A program made the translations under genes and the position numbers. From Candidatus Melainabacteria bacterium (lineage in GTDB: Bacteria > Cyanobacteriota > Vampirovibrionia > 2-02-FULL-35-15), in NCBI GenBank assembly GCA_023250175.1, contig JAHFBD010000017.1, positions 1 through 17,871 of the forward strand: a DNA stretch of 17,871 nucleotides. Direction: 5' to 3'. A model generated the notes under the pieces. It was not told the origin of the DNA, searched no databases, and saw nothing but the letters and a program-made list of their open reading frames with translations. This document shows, in pieces, positions 1-7,254 of this stretch; position 1 is the stretch's first letter; each line of letters begins with the position of its first letter.

Positions 1-338
1 CATATATGGCTGGTACTCATGATTGTGATGATTTTGCTGAGGAACTTGGAATGGATCTTATGGGTCAAGGCTACGATACAACATTCACGGCTATATGGAG
101 AGATGGTGGAATGACAGGGCATGCTGTAACAGATGTACACCCTACTACAAGTGGTGGAATAGTTTTTGTAGAGCCACAAAATGGAATGATTATTGATCTT
201 GATGAGAATATGGATGGAATGGTTGGCTATAGAGATGGGGTTAATAGTCCGACAGTTATGACTACTGAAGGTATGACTGAAATAGAGGTCTATATGGATA
301 GGGATGCAGCAGCAATGGCTGGTGTACCTATTGATTAA
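1..338 (+). CDS. C-terminal part of a transglutaminase/papain-like protein with an EF-hand-type loop (5' end outside window)
   Basis: The frame is open to the left edge and no ribosome binding site precedes the first ATG (position 6), so this is probably the tail of a longer protein. Numbering from that Met, a CDDFA motif (Cys7) resembles the C-(D/E)-D-F-A nucleophile motif of bacterial transglutaminase-like cysteine proteases. It is followed by GHAVTDVH (His39) and FVEPQ, where these folds carry the catalytic His and the acidic or polar third residue. Residues 66-77 (DENMDGMVGYRD) fit a DxNxDGxVxxxD calcium loop placed just after the core strand. The fragment is rich in Met (11 of 110) and acidic residues. 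Peptidase, amidase or cross-linking activity cannot be told apart here, and a catalytically dead fold is possible. The Cys/His fold is a moderate call and the calcium loop is tentative. Confidence 0.5.
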   Translation, partial: YMAGTHDCDDFAEELGMDLMGQGYDTTFTAIWRDGGMTGHAVTDVHPTTSGGIVFVEPQNGMIIDLDENMDGMVGYRDGVNSPTVMTTEGMTEIEVYMDRDAAAMAGVPID

Positions 339-386
339 ATTTTTTATACTTCATTAATCTATTCTTAGAATTAGATACTTGACATA

Positions 387-415
387 TTGTTATTTGCTTT
401 TAAGTAGGCTAAAAT
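387..415 (+). promoter_or_regulatory. Candidate sigma70 promoter for the Tat-signal repeat protein
   Basis: TTGTTA at 387-392 and TAAAAT at 410-415 are separated by 17 bases, and the predicted start is near 422. This leaves a leader of about 24 bases without a Shine-Dalgarno sequence before the ATG at 446. A perfect TTGACA lies just upstream at 379-384 but has no -10 at a workable distance. Confidence 0.4.
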
Positions 416-445
416 TTTGTTCAAGTAAATTAATCGTTTTATATA

Positions 446-1480
446 ATGGAAACAAGAAGAACTTTTTTATTTAATAGTTTAACTAATGCAATAACCTTTG
501 CAGTAGGCGGCGGTCTAATAGTAGCTGGAAAAGGACAAATAAATGAAATTGCTAAAAAACCAGAAGATTCTGTAATAGTACCTAAAGAACCCAGTGATAA
601 AACCACTTTACCGACTATTACTATTAACCATGCTACTGATTTTGCTCTTGGTGGAGTGTTGGGATTAGCAGTGAAAAAAGTGGCTGTAGAAATTATAAAA
701 TCTAAACAACTAAATAAAGAATTATCATCCACCGTAAAAAAACTTCAACAATTAGAAAATACTGATCTACCCGGTATAAAAAAAGCATTACAAGAATTTG
801 TTAGAAACGAAAATATAAAATATGAAGTTAATAAAGATAATGATCTTGTACAATCAATCCTGGGTTTAGTAGATGCTATTTCAATTCATGTTAATGCACA
901 TAATAAAACTATTCAACCTTTTCTTGAAGAATTACAAAAACTAAGAACAGCATTATCACAGCCTTTTACTGAACAACTAAAGAGTGGTGGTGATGTAGAT
1001 CTTGCTACAAAAGAAGCAGTAATTCAAGTTTTAAGAAGTGACAAGTTAACTGAGTATTTAGAAACCACTGTTATTAATGCATTACAAAAGAGTGGTGTTG
1101 GTGATGATATAGGTAAAAATACAGCTAGTTCTTTAGCCCAAAAAGATCTTGTAAGTGATGATGGAGTAATTGCTTTACAGCAAACCATTGTTGAGGTTTT
1201 TAGAAGTCGTCCATTTATGGAAGCCTTATCCTATGCAATTAGTGCTGAAATAACTGAATATGATGTAGCAGATAGACTGATTGATACTCTTTTATACAAA
1301 TTAAAAAATAGTGTACAAGATGATGATGCAGATTTGGTGGCATTCAAGAATTCTCTTGCCGATGTTTTGAGGAGTGAAGGGGTATCTGAAAAATTAAATA
1401 CAGCAGTATGCAAAACATTAGATGATCCTAATATAGCTAGAGAGCTTATGAAGGTATTACAAAAGTCATTACTGAAATAG
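446..1480 (+). CDS. Exported or membrane-anchored helical repeat protein with Tat-like signal
   Basis: I do not recognise a family. The N-terminus TRRTFLF matches the twin-arginine consensus (S/T-R-R-x-F-L-K) and is followed by a hydrophobic stretch at residues 10-28. No clear AxA cleavage site follows, so this may be an uncleaved Tat anchor. A second hydrophobic, Gly-rich segment lies at 63-84. The rest looks alpha-helical and contains about five diverged copies of a roughly 27-residue unit with a core like VxxVLRSxxLxExLxxxV, near 76-102, 110-136, 187-213, 243-269 and 299-325. The last three share VLRS or VFRS and sit 56 residues apart. The gene has its own candidate promoter, no ribosome binding site, and ends 17 bases from a convergent acetyltransferase gene. 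A structural or scaffold role is possible, but nothing in the sequence fixes a function. Confidence 0.7.
   Translation: METRRTFLFNSLTNAITFAVGGGLIVAGKGQINEIAKKPEDSVIVPKEPSDKTTLPTITINHATDFALGGVLGLAVKKVAVEIIKSKQLNKELSSTVKKLQQLENTDLPGIKKALQEFVRNENIKYEVNKDNDLVQSILGLVDAISIHVNAHNKTIQPFLEELQKLRTALSQPFTEQLKSGGDVDLATKEAVIQVLRSDKLTEYLETTVINALQKSGVGDDIGKNTASSLAQKDLVSDDGVIALQQTIVEVFRSRPFMEALSYAISAEITEYDVADRLIDTLLYKLKNSVQDDDADLVAFKNSLADVLRSEGVSEKLNTAVCKTLDDPNIARELMKVLQKSLLK
671..1420 (+). repeat. Five diverged ~27-residue helical repeats in the Tat-signal protein
   Basis: Units beginning at residues 76, 110, 187, 243 and 299 of the encoded protein share a hydrophobic-x-x-V/I-(L/F/I)-(R/K)-(S/N) core and a later ExL motif. 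Copies 3, 4 and 5 are evenly spaced (56 residues), with acidic linkers such as DDDADL between them. Copies 1 and 2 are weaker. The similarity is at the protein level only. Confidence 0.5.
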
Positions 1481-1497
1481 ATTAGGATAAAGTGACT

Positions 1498-2034
1498 TTA
1501 AAACTCAGACTTAAGCATAGAATATAAGACACTGCTTTGCCATTTCCCAAATTTAAGCACTGTTTCTCGCATTAATCCTTCATACTGAAAATTGTTTTTT
1601 TGTAGAACTTTAATGGAAGGCATATTTGTCTCAAATGCTGCAGCCCAAACTCTATTGAGCTTTAATTCCGTAAAACCAAATCTTAAAATCAAATTTACAG
1701 CTTCTGTTATATAGCCGTTGCCTCTATATTTTTTACCTAGCCAATAACCGAGTTCTGCATTTTTATTATCCCAGTCAAAATTCATAAGACCAATTCCACC
1801 GATTACTTTATCGGTTACTTTATCTGCAATTGCAAATTGATAAGCTGTTTTATTTTTTCTATGTTCGAATGTGCTTTTTACAAAATCAACCGCATGTTTT
1901 TTCTTATATGGATGAGGGATCCTTCTGGTATATTTATAAATTTCTTTATCCTTGATATTGTTATAGATATCATTTATATCGCTGAACCTATGTGTTCTGA
2001 TTTTTATTTGCTTTCCAATATATGTTGATTTCAT
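1498..2034 (-). CDS. GNAT-family N-acetyltransferase (RimJ/RimL-like)
   Basis: At 178 residues this has the normal size of the RimJ/RimL-type branch of GNAT enzymes, which move an acetyl group from acetyl-CoA to a protein N-terminus or small amine. The order of elements fits: an early IRTHRFSDINDIYNNI segment, a beta strand at IGGIGLMNF, and then motif A at about residues 93-113. Motif A contains ELGYWLG and the acetyl-CoA pyrophosphate loop KYRGNGY (R/QxxGxG/A). After it come the conserved helix EAVNLILRFGF, the strand LNRVWAAAF, and NMPSIKVLQKNNF typical of the C-terminal half. The substrate cannot be read from sequence. It is convergent with the upstream repeat-protein gene (17-base gap) and divergent from the MATE gene. 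No clear ribosome binding site precedes the ATG. Confidence 0.88.
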   Translation of the reverse strand: MKSTYIGKQIKIRTHRFSDINDIYNNIKDKEIYKYTRRIPHPYKKKHAVDFVKSTFEHRKNKTAYQFAIADKVTDKVIGGIGLMNFDWDNKNAELGYWLGKKYRGNGYITEAVNLILRFGFTELKLNRVWAAAFETNMPSIKVLQKNNFQYEGLMRETVLKFGKWQSSVLYSMLKSEF

Positions 2035-2170
2035 TGTTCTACCAATTACTAATATTAACAGAATAAATAAATTGACTCGATTTACTAGGTTTATTTTTGC
2101 AACCTTAATAAATACAATAACTCATAAAAATATCCACATACACGGTTCAAAAATATTTATCTTGCTTATA

Positions 2171-2179
2171 TGCTACATT
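2171..2179 (+). promoter_or_regulatory. Candidate extended -10 for the MATE gene
   Basis: TGCTACATT fits an extended -10 (TGnTAnAnT) and ends only 7 bases before the ATG at 2187. Transcription would then begin at or next to the start codon, leaving little or no leader. No convincing -35 was found. Confidence 0.3.
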
Positions 2180-2186
2180 TACCAAC

Positions 2187-3575
2187 ATGAGTAATATTTT
2201 AAACAAATTAAAATCATACTGGTATTCAGAAGGCGGACCAAAAGAAATTTTATCCCTTGCTATTCCATTGGCTTTAAGTACTTCTTCTTATACTCTTCAA
2301 CTTTTTATAGACAGATTATTTTTAACCTGGCATTCACAAGATTCGATTGCAGCAGCGGTACCAGCTTATTTAGTACTCTGGACCTTTCTTGGACCATTAT
2401 ATGCATTAGTATCTTTTGCAACTACGTTTGTCGCTCAATACCATGCAAGAGGACAATTTAAACAAATAGGCAATTCAATCATTCAAGCATTAATCTTTTC
2501 GCTGTTTGGTGGCATTATCTTTTTTTTATTAATACCATTTGCAGAAAATATATTTTCTTATTTTGGGCATTCAGGTAATATTTTAAAAGAAGAAACCATC
2601 TATCTTCAAATTCTTATTTTGAGCTGCTTGCCTTACTTAATCACATCTTCTGTCTCTAGTTTTTTTAGTGGAATAGGAAAAGGATGGATTGTGTTAAACA
2701 TTAATTGTTTGGCTACAATAATAAATATTATTTTAGGTTATGGGCTAATACTTGGTGGTTTTAATTTACCGAAACTTGGAATTGTTGGTGCTGGAATTGC
2801 TGCAACTACTGCATATTTTATTACTTCAATAGTTGCTGTTTACTTGTTATTTAAAGAAACAAGTAAAGAAGATATTTTTAAAATCAAGAAACGTATTTTT
2901 TGGAATATAGATTTCAATTTGATATCAAAATATATAAAATTTGGAGGGCCTAATGCTTTAATGCTTTTAATTGAAATATTCTCCTGGACTTGGTTTGACT
3001 TACTGCTTGGTACGGTAAGTGCTAGTGCTCTGGCAGCTACAAATATTGCAATGAGTATAAATAATATTTCCTTTATGCCTGCTTTAGGATTTGGAAATGC
3101 AACTCAGTCTTTAGTCGGTCATAAAATTGGTGAAAAGAAAATTAATATTGCTGTAAAAACCACATACAACTCTTTATTTTTAGTTTCAATTTATATGTTT
3201 GTAATTGCTATATTATTTGCAGTATTACCAAATTTATTTTTAATTCCATATACATGGGGTGAAAATAACAATTTAGATTTTCTTAGTCATACAAAAATAC
3301 TACTCAAATTTATTGCTTTTTATACTTTATTTGATGCTATGATAGTTGTTTTTGCTGGAGCATTACGTGGTGCAGGTGATACAAAGTTTATAATGATGAC
3401 TACTTTATTGTTAGCACTTGGAACAATAATAATTCCTACGTATGTAGCTTGCAAGTATTTAAACTTGGGTCTTTATACCGTTTGGGCTTGTGCTTCTTTA
3501 TATGTGATTTTATTAGGAGTTGTTCTTTACCTAAGATTTAAGTCTAATTTGTGGCAGAAGTTTGAAATAACTTAG
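2187..3575 (+). CDS. MATE-family multidrug/cation antiporter
   Basis: This 462-residue polytopic inner-membrane protein has about 12 hydrophobic segments in two related halves, the normal size for MATE exporters, which expel drugs or metabolites in exchange for Na+ or H+. Family features are the opening GGPKEILSLAIPLALS, the first-half segment with DRLFLTW, and the second-half start FGGPNALMLLIEIFSW. It also has MPALGFGNATQSLVGHKIGE and, late in the protein, FAGALRGAGDTKF, matching the G-A-L-R-G-x-G-D-T motif of MATE proteins. The substrate is unknown. The gene stands alone, with 152 bases between it and the divergent acetyltransferase, and is followed 55 bases later by the ychJ-like gene on the same strand. 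The ATG has no Shine-Dalgarno sequence. Confidence 0.92.
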   Translation: MSNILNKLKSYWYSEGGPKEILSLAIPLALSTSSYTLQLFIDRLFLTWHSQDSIAAAVPAYLVLWTFLGPLYALVSFATTFVAQYHARGQFKQIGNSIIQALIFSLFGGIIFFLLIPFAENIFSYFGHSGNILKEETIYLQILILSCLPYLITSSVSSFFSGIGKGWIVLNINCLATIINIILGYGLILGGFNLPKLGIVGAGIAATTAYFITSIVAVYLLFKETSKEDIFKIKKRIFWNIDFNLISKYIKFGGPNALMLLIEIFSWTWFDLLLGTVSASALAATNIAMSINNISFMPALGFGNATQSLVGHKIGEKKINIAVKTTYNSLFLVSIYMFVIAILFAVLPNLFLIPYTWGENNNLDFLSHTKILLKFIAFYTLFDAMIVVFAGALRGAGDTKFIMMTTLLLALGTIIIPTYVACKYLNLGLYTVWACASLYVILLGVVLYLRFKSNLWQKFEIT

Positions 3576-3614
3576 TAGAAAATCTAGAAATAAAAACTTC
3601 TTTTTCAATTGTTA

Positions 3615-3626
3615 TATACTTATATT
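3615..3626 (+). promoter_or_regulatory. Overlapping -10-like elements before the ychJ-like gene
   Basis: TATACT (3615-3620) and TATATT (3621-3626) each match five of six -10 bases and lie 10 and 4 bases before the ATG at 3631. The transcript would therefore have almost no leader. No good -35 is visible, and cotranscription with the MATE gene is an alternative. Confidence 0.28.
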
Positions 3627-3630
3627 TATC

Positions 3631-4017
3631 ATGTTTACAATGTGTCCTTGTGGCTTGAAAAAACTATATGAAAACTGCTGTGGTTCTTTTCACTCTGGTA
3701 AAGAGAATCCATTAACGGCTGAGAGTTTAATGCGATCGCGTTACAGCGCTTTTGTTTTTAAAAACGAACAGTATTTATTTCAAACATGGCATAAGTCCAA
3801 TCGTCCAAAAGCTTTAAATCTTGCTAATCAAAATGTAAATTGGACAGGGTTAAAAGTTCTTTCTGTTGAAGCTGGGGCTGACAATGATTATAAAGGCAAA
3901 GTAGAGTTTATTGCAGAATTTAAGATTTCTGACAAATCAGGAAAATTACATGAAATCAGTAATTTTATTAAAGAAGATTCAAAATGGTTTTATGTAAATG
4001 GAAAAATAATAGAGTAA
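3631..4017 (+). CDS. ychJ: YchJ-like SEC-C motif protein (UPF0225)
   Basis: The protein has 128 residues. The N-terminal CPCGLKKLYENCCG (residues 5-18) is a SEC-C zinc-binding motif of the CxCxnCC type. It is followed by the YchJ-family signature LTAESLMRSRYSAF and by FQTWHKSNRP. The rest matches the NTF2-like middle domain of YchJ proteins. The family is widespread and has no firmly known biochemical role, so zinc binding is the only safe prediction. A cytoplasmic location is expected because there is no signal or membrane segment. E. coli YchJ is longer, about 150 residues, and usually carries a second C-terminal SEC-C motif. That second motif is absent here, so this is a short form. Confidence 0.87.
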   Translation: MFTMCPCGLKKLYENCCGSFHSGKENPLTAESLMRSRYSAFVFKNEQYLFQTWHKSNRPKALNLANQNVNWTGLKVLSVEAGADNDYKGKVEFIAEFKISDKSGKLHEISNFIKEDSKWFYVNGKIIE

Positions 4018-4089
4018 ATGAAAATTTACCAATTTATGCAGGTTAAGAAGATTTAATATAGCAATGTAATACTCTAGAGAAGCTTGTTC

Positions 4090-4117
4090 TTGGCAATGCA
4101 ATTTTGTAATATATAGG
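4090..4117 (+). promoter_or_regulatory. Candidate promoter for the pentapeptide-repeat gene
   Basis: TTGGCA (4090-4095) and TATAGG (4112-4117) are separated by 16 bases, with a predicted start near 4124. An AGGAT ribosome binding site at 4129-4133 lies 7 bases before the ATG at 4141. Confidence 0.4.
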
Positions 4118-4140
4118 GTAATTCCAATAGGATAGAAATA

Positions 4141-4914
4141 ATGCTTCTACCGATATCAAAAAACTTTTATATTAGACAAAAAAAAGAAAAGCCTACTATT
4201 ATTCAAATAATAAGAGATGTAGATAGACTAAAAATTAAACATGCAAATAATGAAGGTGTGAATGAAGCACTGGATCTATTAGAACGAGCAGTACAAAAAA
4301 GTGAAAAAACAAAAAGTCAAATTGATCTAAGCAATTTAAATCTAAAGAGTCTATTTGTCCATTTAGAAGGTAAGAATAAGAAACGTGCCAACCTGGAAGA
4401 TTTAATTTTAATGTTTTCTAATTCAAAAGCCTCACGCTATTCATTATATAAAGCAAACTTAGGTGGAGTTATGCTGGACTTAGCAAACCTAGAAGATGCA
4501 AACCTAGAGGAAGCTGGTTTAAAAAGAGCTAAATTATTTGGAGTTTTCTTAAACAGTGCAAATTTGAAAAAAACTGACTTATCAGAAGCTAGTTTAATGG
4601 AAGCAGATCTAATAGGGGCAAATTTAAAAAAAGCAAAACTATATAAAACAAATTTAGTATGGGCTGACTTAAGCAATGCAAATTTAAAAAAAGCGAATTT
4701 GCTAGGAGCTAAATTAGAAAGAGCTAATTTTTCTTGCGCTAACTTAAAAATGGTTGACTTAACAGATGCAAACTTAACAAATGCTAATTTAAAAGGGGCT
4801 GACTTGAGAGAAGCTTTTATCTATAAGCATGGAAGGCAAGTTACAGATCAAAAACTTAAATCACTTTTAATTGAAGAGTTTAATGTACAGGTTGATAAGG
4901 ATACAAGGTTTTAG
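4141..4914 (+). CDS. Pentapeptide-repeat protein
   Basis: The 257-residue protein has a charged, helix-prone N-terminal part (1-80) and a first pentapeptide pair near 56-70 (DLSNLNLKSL). From about 101 to 228 it has a nearly unbroken run of A(D/N)LxX pentapeptides, roughly 25 units, for example ANLED, ADLIG, ANLKK and ADLSN. Such runs fold into a right-handed quadrilateral beta-helix. A short non-repeat tail (IYKHGRQVTDQKLKSL) caps it. No signal peptide or membrane segment is visible, so a cytoplasmic site is likely. Known members include DNA-gyrase-protecting proteins of the Qnr/MfpA type, but most have no known role, and the unrelated N-terminal extension argues against a simple Qnr. A weak AGGAT ribosome binding site supports this start. 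Confidence 0.9.
   Translation: MLLPISKNFYIRQKKEKPTIIQIIRDVDRLKIKHANNEGVNEALDLLERAVQKSEKTKSQIDLSNLNLKSLFVHLEGKNKKRANLEDLILMFSNSKASRYSLYKANLGGVMLDLANLEDANLEEAGLKRAKLFGVFLNSANLKKTDLSEASLMEADLIGANLKKAKLYKTNLVWADLSNANLKKANLLGAKLERANFSCANLKMVDLTDANLTNANLKGADLREAFIYKHGRQVTDQKLKSLLIEEFNVQVDKDTRF
4441..4824 (+). repeat. Run of pentapeptide repeats (15-bp periodicity)
   Basis: Residues 101-228 of the encoded protein are consecutive A(D/N)LxX units. At the DNA level this appears as a 15-base period with recurring GCAAATTTAAAAAAA- and GCTGACTTA-type words. Confidence 0.9.
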
Positions 4915-4983
4915 ATGAATGAAGTATTAGAATTGAGTTGTCTTAAATCAAACCTACTTTATAAGTATGTGTTAATGTAATAG

Positions 4984-5012
4984 TTGTCTCCTTTTTATTT
5001 TATAGCTATAAT
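4984..5012 (+). promoter_or_regulatory. Promoter for rluE giving a predicted leaderless transcript
   Basis: TTGTCT (4984-4989), a 17-base spacer and a perfect TATAAT (5007-5012) are followed by only six bases before the ATG at 5019. Counting from the -10 (last base = -7), +1 falls on the A of the start codon. No Shine-Dalgarno sequence is present, which agrees with leaderless translation. Confidence 0.55.
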
Positions 5013-5018
5013 CTCTTC

Positions 5019-5576
5019 ATGCTTATAGCTTTTCATAAACCTTATGGAGTTCTCTCACAGTTTACAAAAGAGAATATAGAACATCATACGTTAGCTGAGT
5101 TTGACTTCCCGAAGAATGTTTATCCTATAGGCAGACTTGATTTGGATAGCGAGGGACTGCTTCTTTTAAGTGATGAGAAAGAATTGAATAATAAGCTTCT
5201 TAATCCGCAACAGACTCATGAAAGAACCTATCATGTACAGGTAGAAGGTATAGCAACAGAAGAAGCTATGAGAAAACTAAGAACTGGTGTTAGTATTCAA
5301 GATTATAGAACAAGACCCTGTCAAGCAAAATTACTCAATGAACCACATTATCCACCACGTAGTGTTCCTATTCGCTTTCGTTTATCTATACCTACAAGCT
5401 GGATAGAGATAAGACTAATAGAAGGTAAAAATCGTCAGGTTAGGCGGATGACTGCTGTTGTAAAGCTTCCAACTCTTCGCCTTATACGTGTGGCTATGGG
5501 AAAACTTACGCTGGGAGATTTGCCGTCTGGACAGTGGTATGAACTTTCTCCTGAACAAAGAAAAATATTATTTTAA
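5019..5576 (+). CDS. rluE: 23S rRNA pseudouridine(2457) synthase RluE-type
   Basis: This 185-residue enzyme of the RsuA family should convert a uridine to pseudouridine in 23S rRNA (position 2457 in E. coli numbering). It starts directly with the synthase fold (FHKPYGVLSQF) and lacks the S4 RNA-binding domain of RsuA/RluB, as RluE does. The catalytic motif is GRLDLDSEGLLLL with Asp41. Further matches to RluE are YHVQVEG, RxxPIRxR-SIPTSW, EGKNRQVRRMTA and PTLRLIRVAMGKLTL. The RluE assignment rests mainly on the last four blocks, which follow my recollection of the E. coli protein closely. It has its own promoter, predicted to be leaderless, and ends 11 bases from the convergent outer-membrane protein gene. 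Confidence 0.88.
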   Translation: MLIAFHKPYGVLSQFTKENIEHHTLAEFDFPKNVYPIGRLDLDSEGLLLLSDEKELNNKLLNPQQTHERTYHVQVEGIATEEAMRKLRTGVSIQDYRTRPCQAKLLNEPHYPPRSVPIRFRLSIPTSWIEIRLIEGKNRQVRRMTAVVKLPTLRLIRVAMGKLTLGDLPSGQWYELSPEQRKILF

Positions 5577-5587
5577 TCCCAGATGAA

Positions 5588-6718
5588 CTAAAATGATCTA
5601 CTTAATCCAAATATCATTCTAAAATCAACTTTTTGTCCTTTACCATTAGGGTCTTGTAATATTGGTAATCCTAATGAATAATAAGTAGCCCAGTGTTCAC
5701 CAATCACAAGTCTTATACCAGGCGATAGATATAAATAGTGTCCACCATTATCTCTATCTTTAAATCCAAATGGTTGAAGTGTTCCAAAGACTTGTTTTTG
5801 TCTCCATTCACCATTTAGTTCTAAGATTGTATCTAATCCAAATATTGAATACCACTTATGTTTGTGTTGGTGAGAATGCATAAACTCATGTTCTTGGAGT
5901 GGTGGCCCATAAAAATGTTCATGTGAATGTTCATGCGAGGGTTCTGCTGATGAGTCATTTGTGTGATGGTGGTGATGTTGTTCTATAAGCCTGTATGAAA
6001 GAGCAAGATTATAATTATGTAAATCCCCGGCATAGAATCTTTGAACCCCTTTTACTGATTTATTGAAAAGATAATTTGAATCAAAAGAAAGCTTATGTCC
6101 AAATCTTTTACTAATAGCTAATCCAACTATAGGATCAAAAGCTCTCTTACTTGGCTGATGATCTGCTCCAAATCTCTCTCCAACCTTATCCTTAACATGT
6201 GCTAATCCACTTGGTATATTAATTCCAGTTAGTATTGCAGACTCGAAAGCCTTATCTTTTAAATTTAAGAAACGATACTGGGCAAATAAACTTAAATCCC
6301 CAAGTCCATCAGAAGTTCCTCTATTTAATATGTAAGGCATTCCTGTTGTATTTAAAAGTCCATCAGTAATATTGCCTTGTATGCTGTATGGAAGTCTGGT
6401 TGCTAAAGTCAGATTATTAGTGGCTCCGTAGGCTACTCCTATTGCGGGAGATAAAAAGTATTGTCCACTGTGTGTAAACCTTCTATCTTTAGCAAAAAAT
6501 TTCAATGCATCATTTGATAACTCATTAAAGTTTACATATTCAGTTCTTATACCGATGCCCCAGTGTCCTTTTGATATCGTTGATGCTGGGTTTGTAAGTA
6601 TAGGACCTGCTGTTCCTGCCAGACCAAAAGTAGGGTTATGATGTGCAAAAGCAGGCTTTAAAGAAAATGACAATAAACAAATAATAATTAATAATTGATG
6701 AATTATATTTAATTTCAT
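5588..6718 (-). CDS. Outer-membrane beta-barrel-like protein with His-rich segment
   Basis: The 376-residue product begins with a clear Sec signal peptide (MKLN then a long hydrophobic core) and likely cleavage after AFA at residue 25, leaving a mature start HHNPTFG. Alternating polar/hydrophobic strands and a terminal Phe (GLSRSF) are typical of outer-membrane barrels. The pattern recalls the 'MetA-pathway of phenol degradation'-type transporter family, but that is uncertain. The striking part is residues 248-288, with 14 His including HHHHH and HEHSHEH, set between two predicted strands. It probably binds Zn, Cu, Ni or Co ions in the periplasm or at the surface. The ATG lies 26 bases after the dps stop codon with no clear promoter between, so cotranscription with dps is likely. 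The ribosome binding site is weak (GCAAG). Confidence 0.78.
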   Translation of the reverse strand: MKLNIIHQLLIIICLLSFSLKPAFAHHNPTFGLAGTAGPILTNPASTISKGHWGIGIRTEYVNFNELSNDALKFFAKDRRFTHSGQYFLSPAIGVAYGATNNLTLATRLPYSIQGNITDGLLNTTGMPYILNRGTSDGLGDLSLFAQYRFLNLKDKAFESAILTGINIPSGLAHVKDKVGERFGADHQPSKRAFDPIVGLAISKRFGHKLSFDSNYLFNKSVKGVQRFYAGDLHNYNLALSYRLIEQHHHHHTNDSSAEPSHEHSHEHFYGPPLQEHEFMHSHQHKHKWYSIFGLDTILELNGEWRQKQVFGTLQPFGFKDRDNGGHYLYLSPGIRLVIGEHWATYYSLGLPILQDPNGKGQKVDFRMIFGLSRSF

Positions 6719-6744
6719 ATCTTGCTAATTCAAAAAAAGTAACC

Positions 6745-7233
6745 CTAACCAAGTAAACTTCTAAGCATCCAGGCTGTTTTTTCATGAGTTTGCATTCTTT
6801 GAGTTAATAAATCTGCAGTAGATTCGTCTTGTGCTTGTTCAACTACTGGAAAAACATTTCTTGCTGTTCTAACAACCGTTTCATTGCCTTCTACAAGAAG
6901 CTTTATCATTTCTTCGGCAGATGGGATAACACCTGGAGTTTCTTCTATGGATGACAATTTTGAAAACTCTGAATATGTTCCCGGAGCAGGAAATCCTAAA
7001 GCCCTTATTCTTTCTGCAATAAGATCAACGGCTAAAGCTAGTTCATTGTATTCTTGTTCAAACATAAGATGTAAAGTATTGAACATTGGTCCTGTTACAT
7101 TCCAGTGAAAATTGTGAGTTTTTAAGTATAAAGTATAAGTGTCAGCTAAAAGTTTTGATAAGCCTTCCACTATTTTTTTTCTGTCTGATTCAGATATACC
7201 GATATTAACAGGAACAATAGTTTGAGTTTTCAT
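6745..7233 (-). CDS. dps: Dps-family DNA-binding/ferritin-like protein
   Basis: The protein is 162 residues, a usual Dps length. Dps dodecamers oxidise Fe(II) with peroxide at inter-subunit centres and store ferric iron, and some also bind DNA. The ferroxidase ligands are all present: His43 in HNFHWNV, His55, Glu59, Asp70 and Glu74 in the segment LALAVDLIAERIRALG. The N-terminal tail before the first helix is short (about 18 residues) with few Lys, so strong DNA binding is not assured. It has a good promoter (TTGATA/AATAAT) and a GGAGAAG ribosome binding site. It lies downstream of egtB-egtD and upstream of the His-rich outer-membrane protein on the same strand, which suggests an oxidative-stress and metal block. 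Confidence 0.95.
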   Translation of the reverse strand: MKTQTIVPVNIGISESDRKKIVEGLSKLLADTYTLYLKTHNFHWNVTGPMFNTLHLMFEQEYNELALAVDLIAERIRALGFPAPGTYSEFSKLSSIEETPGVIPSAEEMIKLLVEGNETVVRTARNVFPVVEQAQDESTADLLTQRMQTHEKTAWMLRSLLG

Positions 7234-7236
7234 TTT

Positions 7237-7243
7237 CTTCTCC
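7237..7243 (-). promoter_or_regulatory. Ribosome binding site of dps
   Basis: GGAGAAG on the minus strand ends three bases before the ATG, leaving the GGAG core six bases away. It is one of the few strong Shine-Dalgarno sites in the window and fixes the dps start. Confidence 0.65.
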
Positions 7244-7254
7244 AGTTATATAAA

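Noticed and set aside
379..384. Perfect TTGACA as the -35 for the Tat-signal protein gene
   Set aside because: No -10 lies 16-18 bases downstream; the overlapping TTGTTA/TAAAAT pair is better spaced.
3576..3606. Terminator after the MATE gene
   Set aside because: Only weak A/T pairing is possible (GAAA...TTTC) and there is no GC stem; cotranscription with the next gene is equally likely.
3732..3739. GCGATCGC octamer resembling the cyanobacterial HIP1 element
   Set aside because: I noticed only one copy in the window, and it falls in a conserved coding motif (MRSRYSAF), so it cannot be used as evidence for a cyanobacterial HIP1-rich genome.
4437..4676. Minus-strand ORF opposite the pentapeptide gene
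   Set aside because: It is a shadow of the 15-base repeat on the other strand; the repeats keep the antisense frame open.
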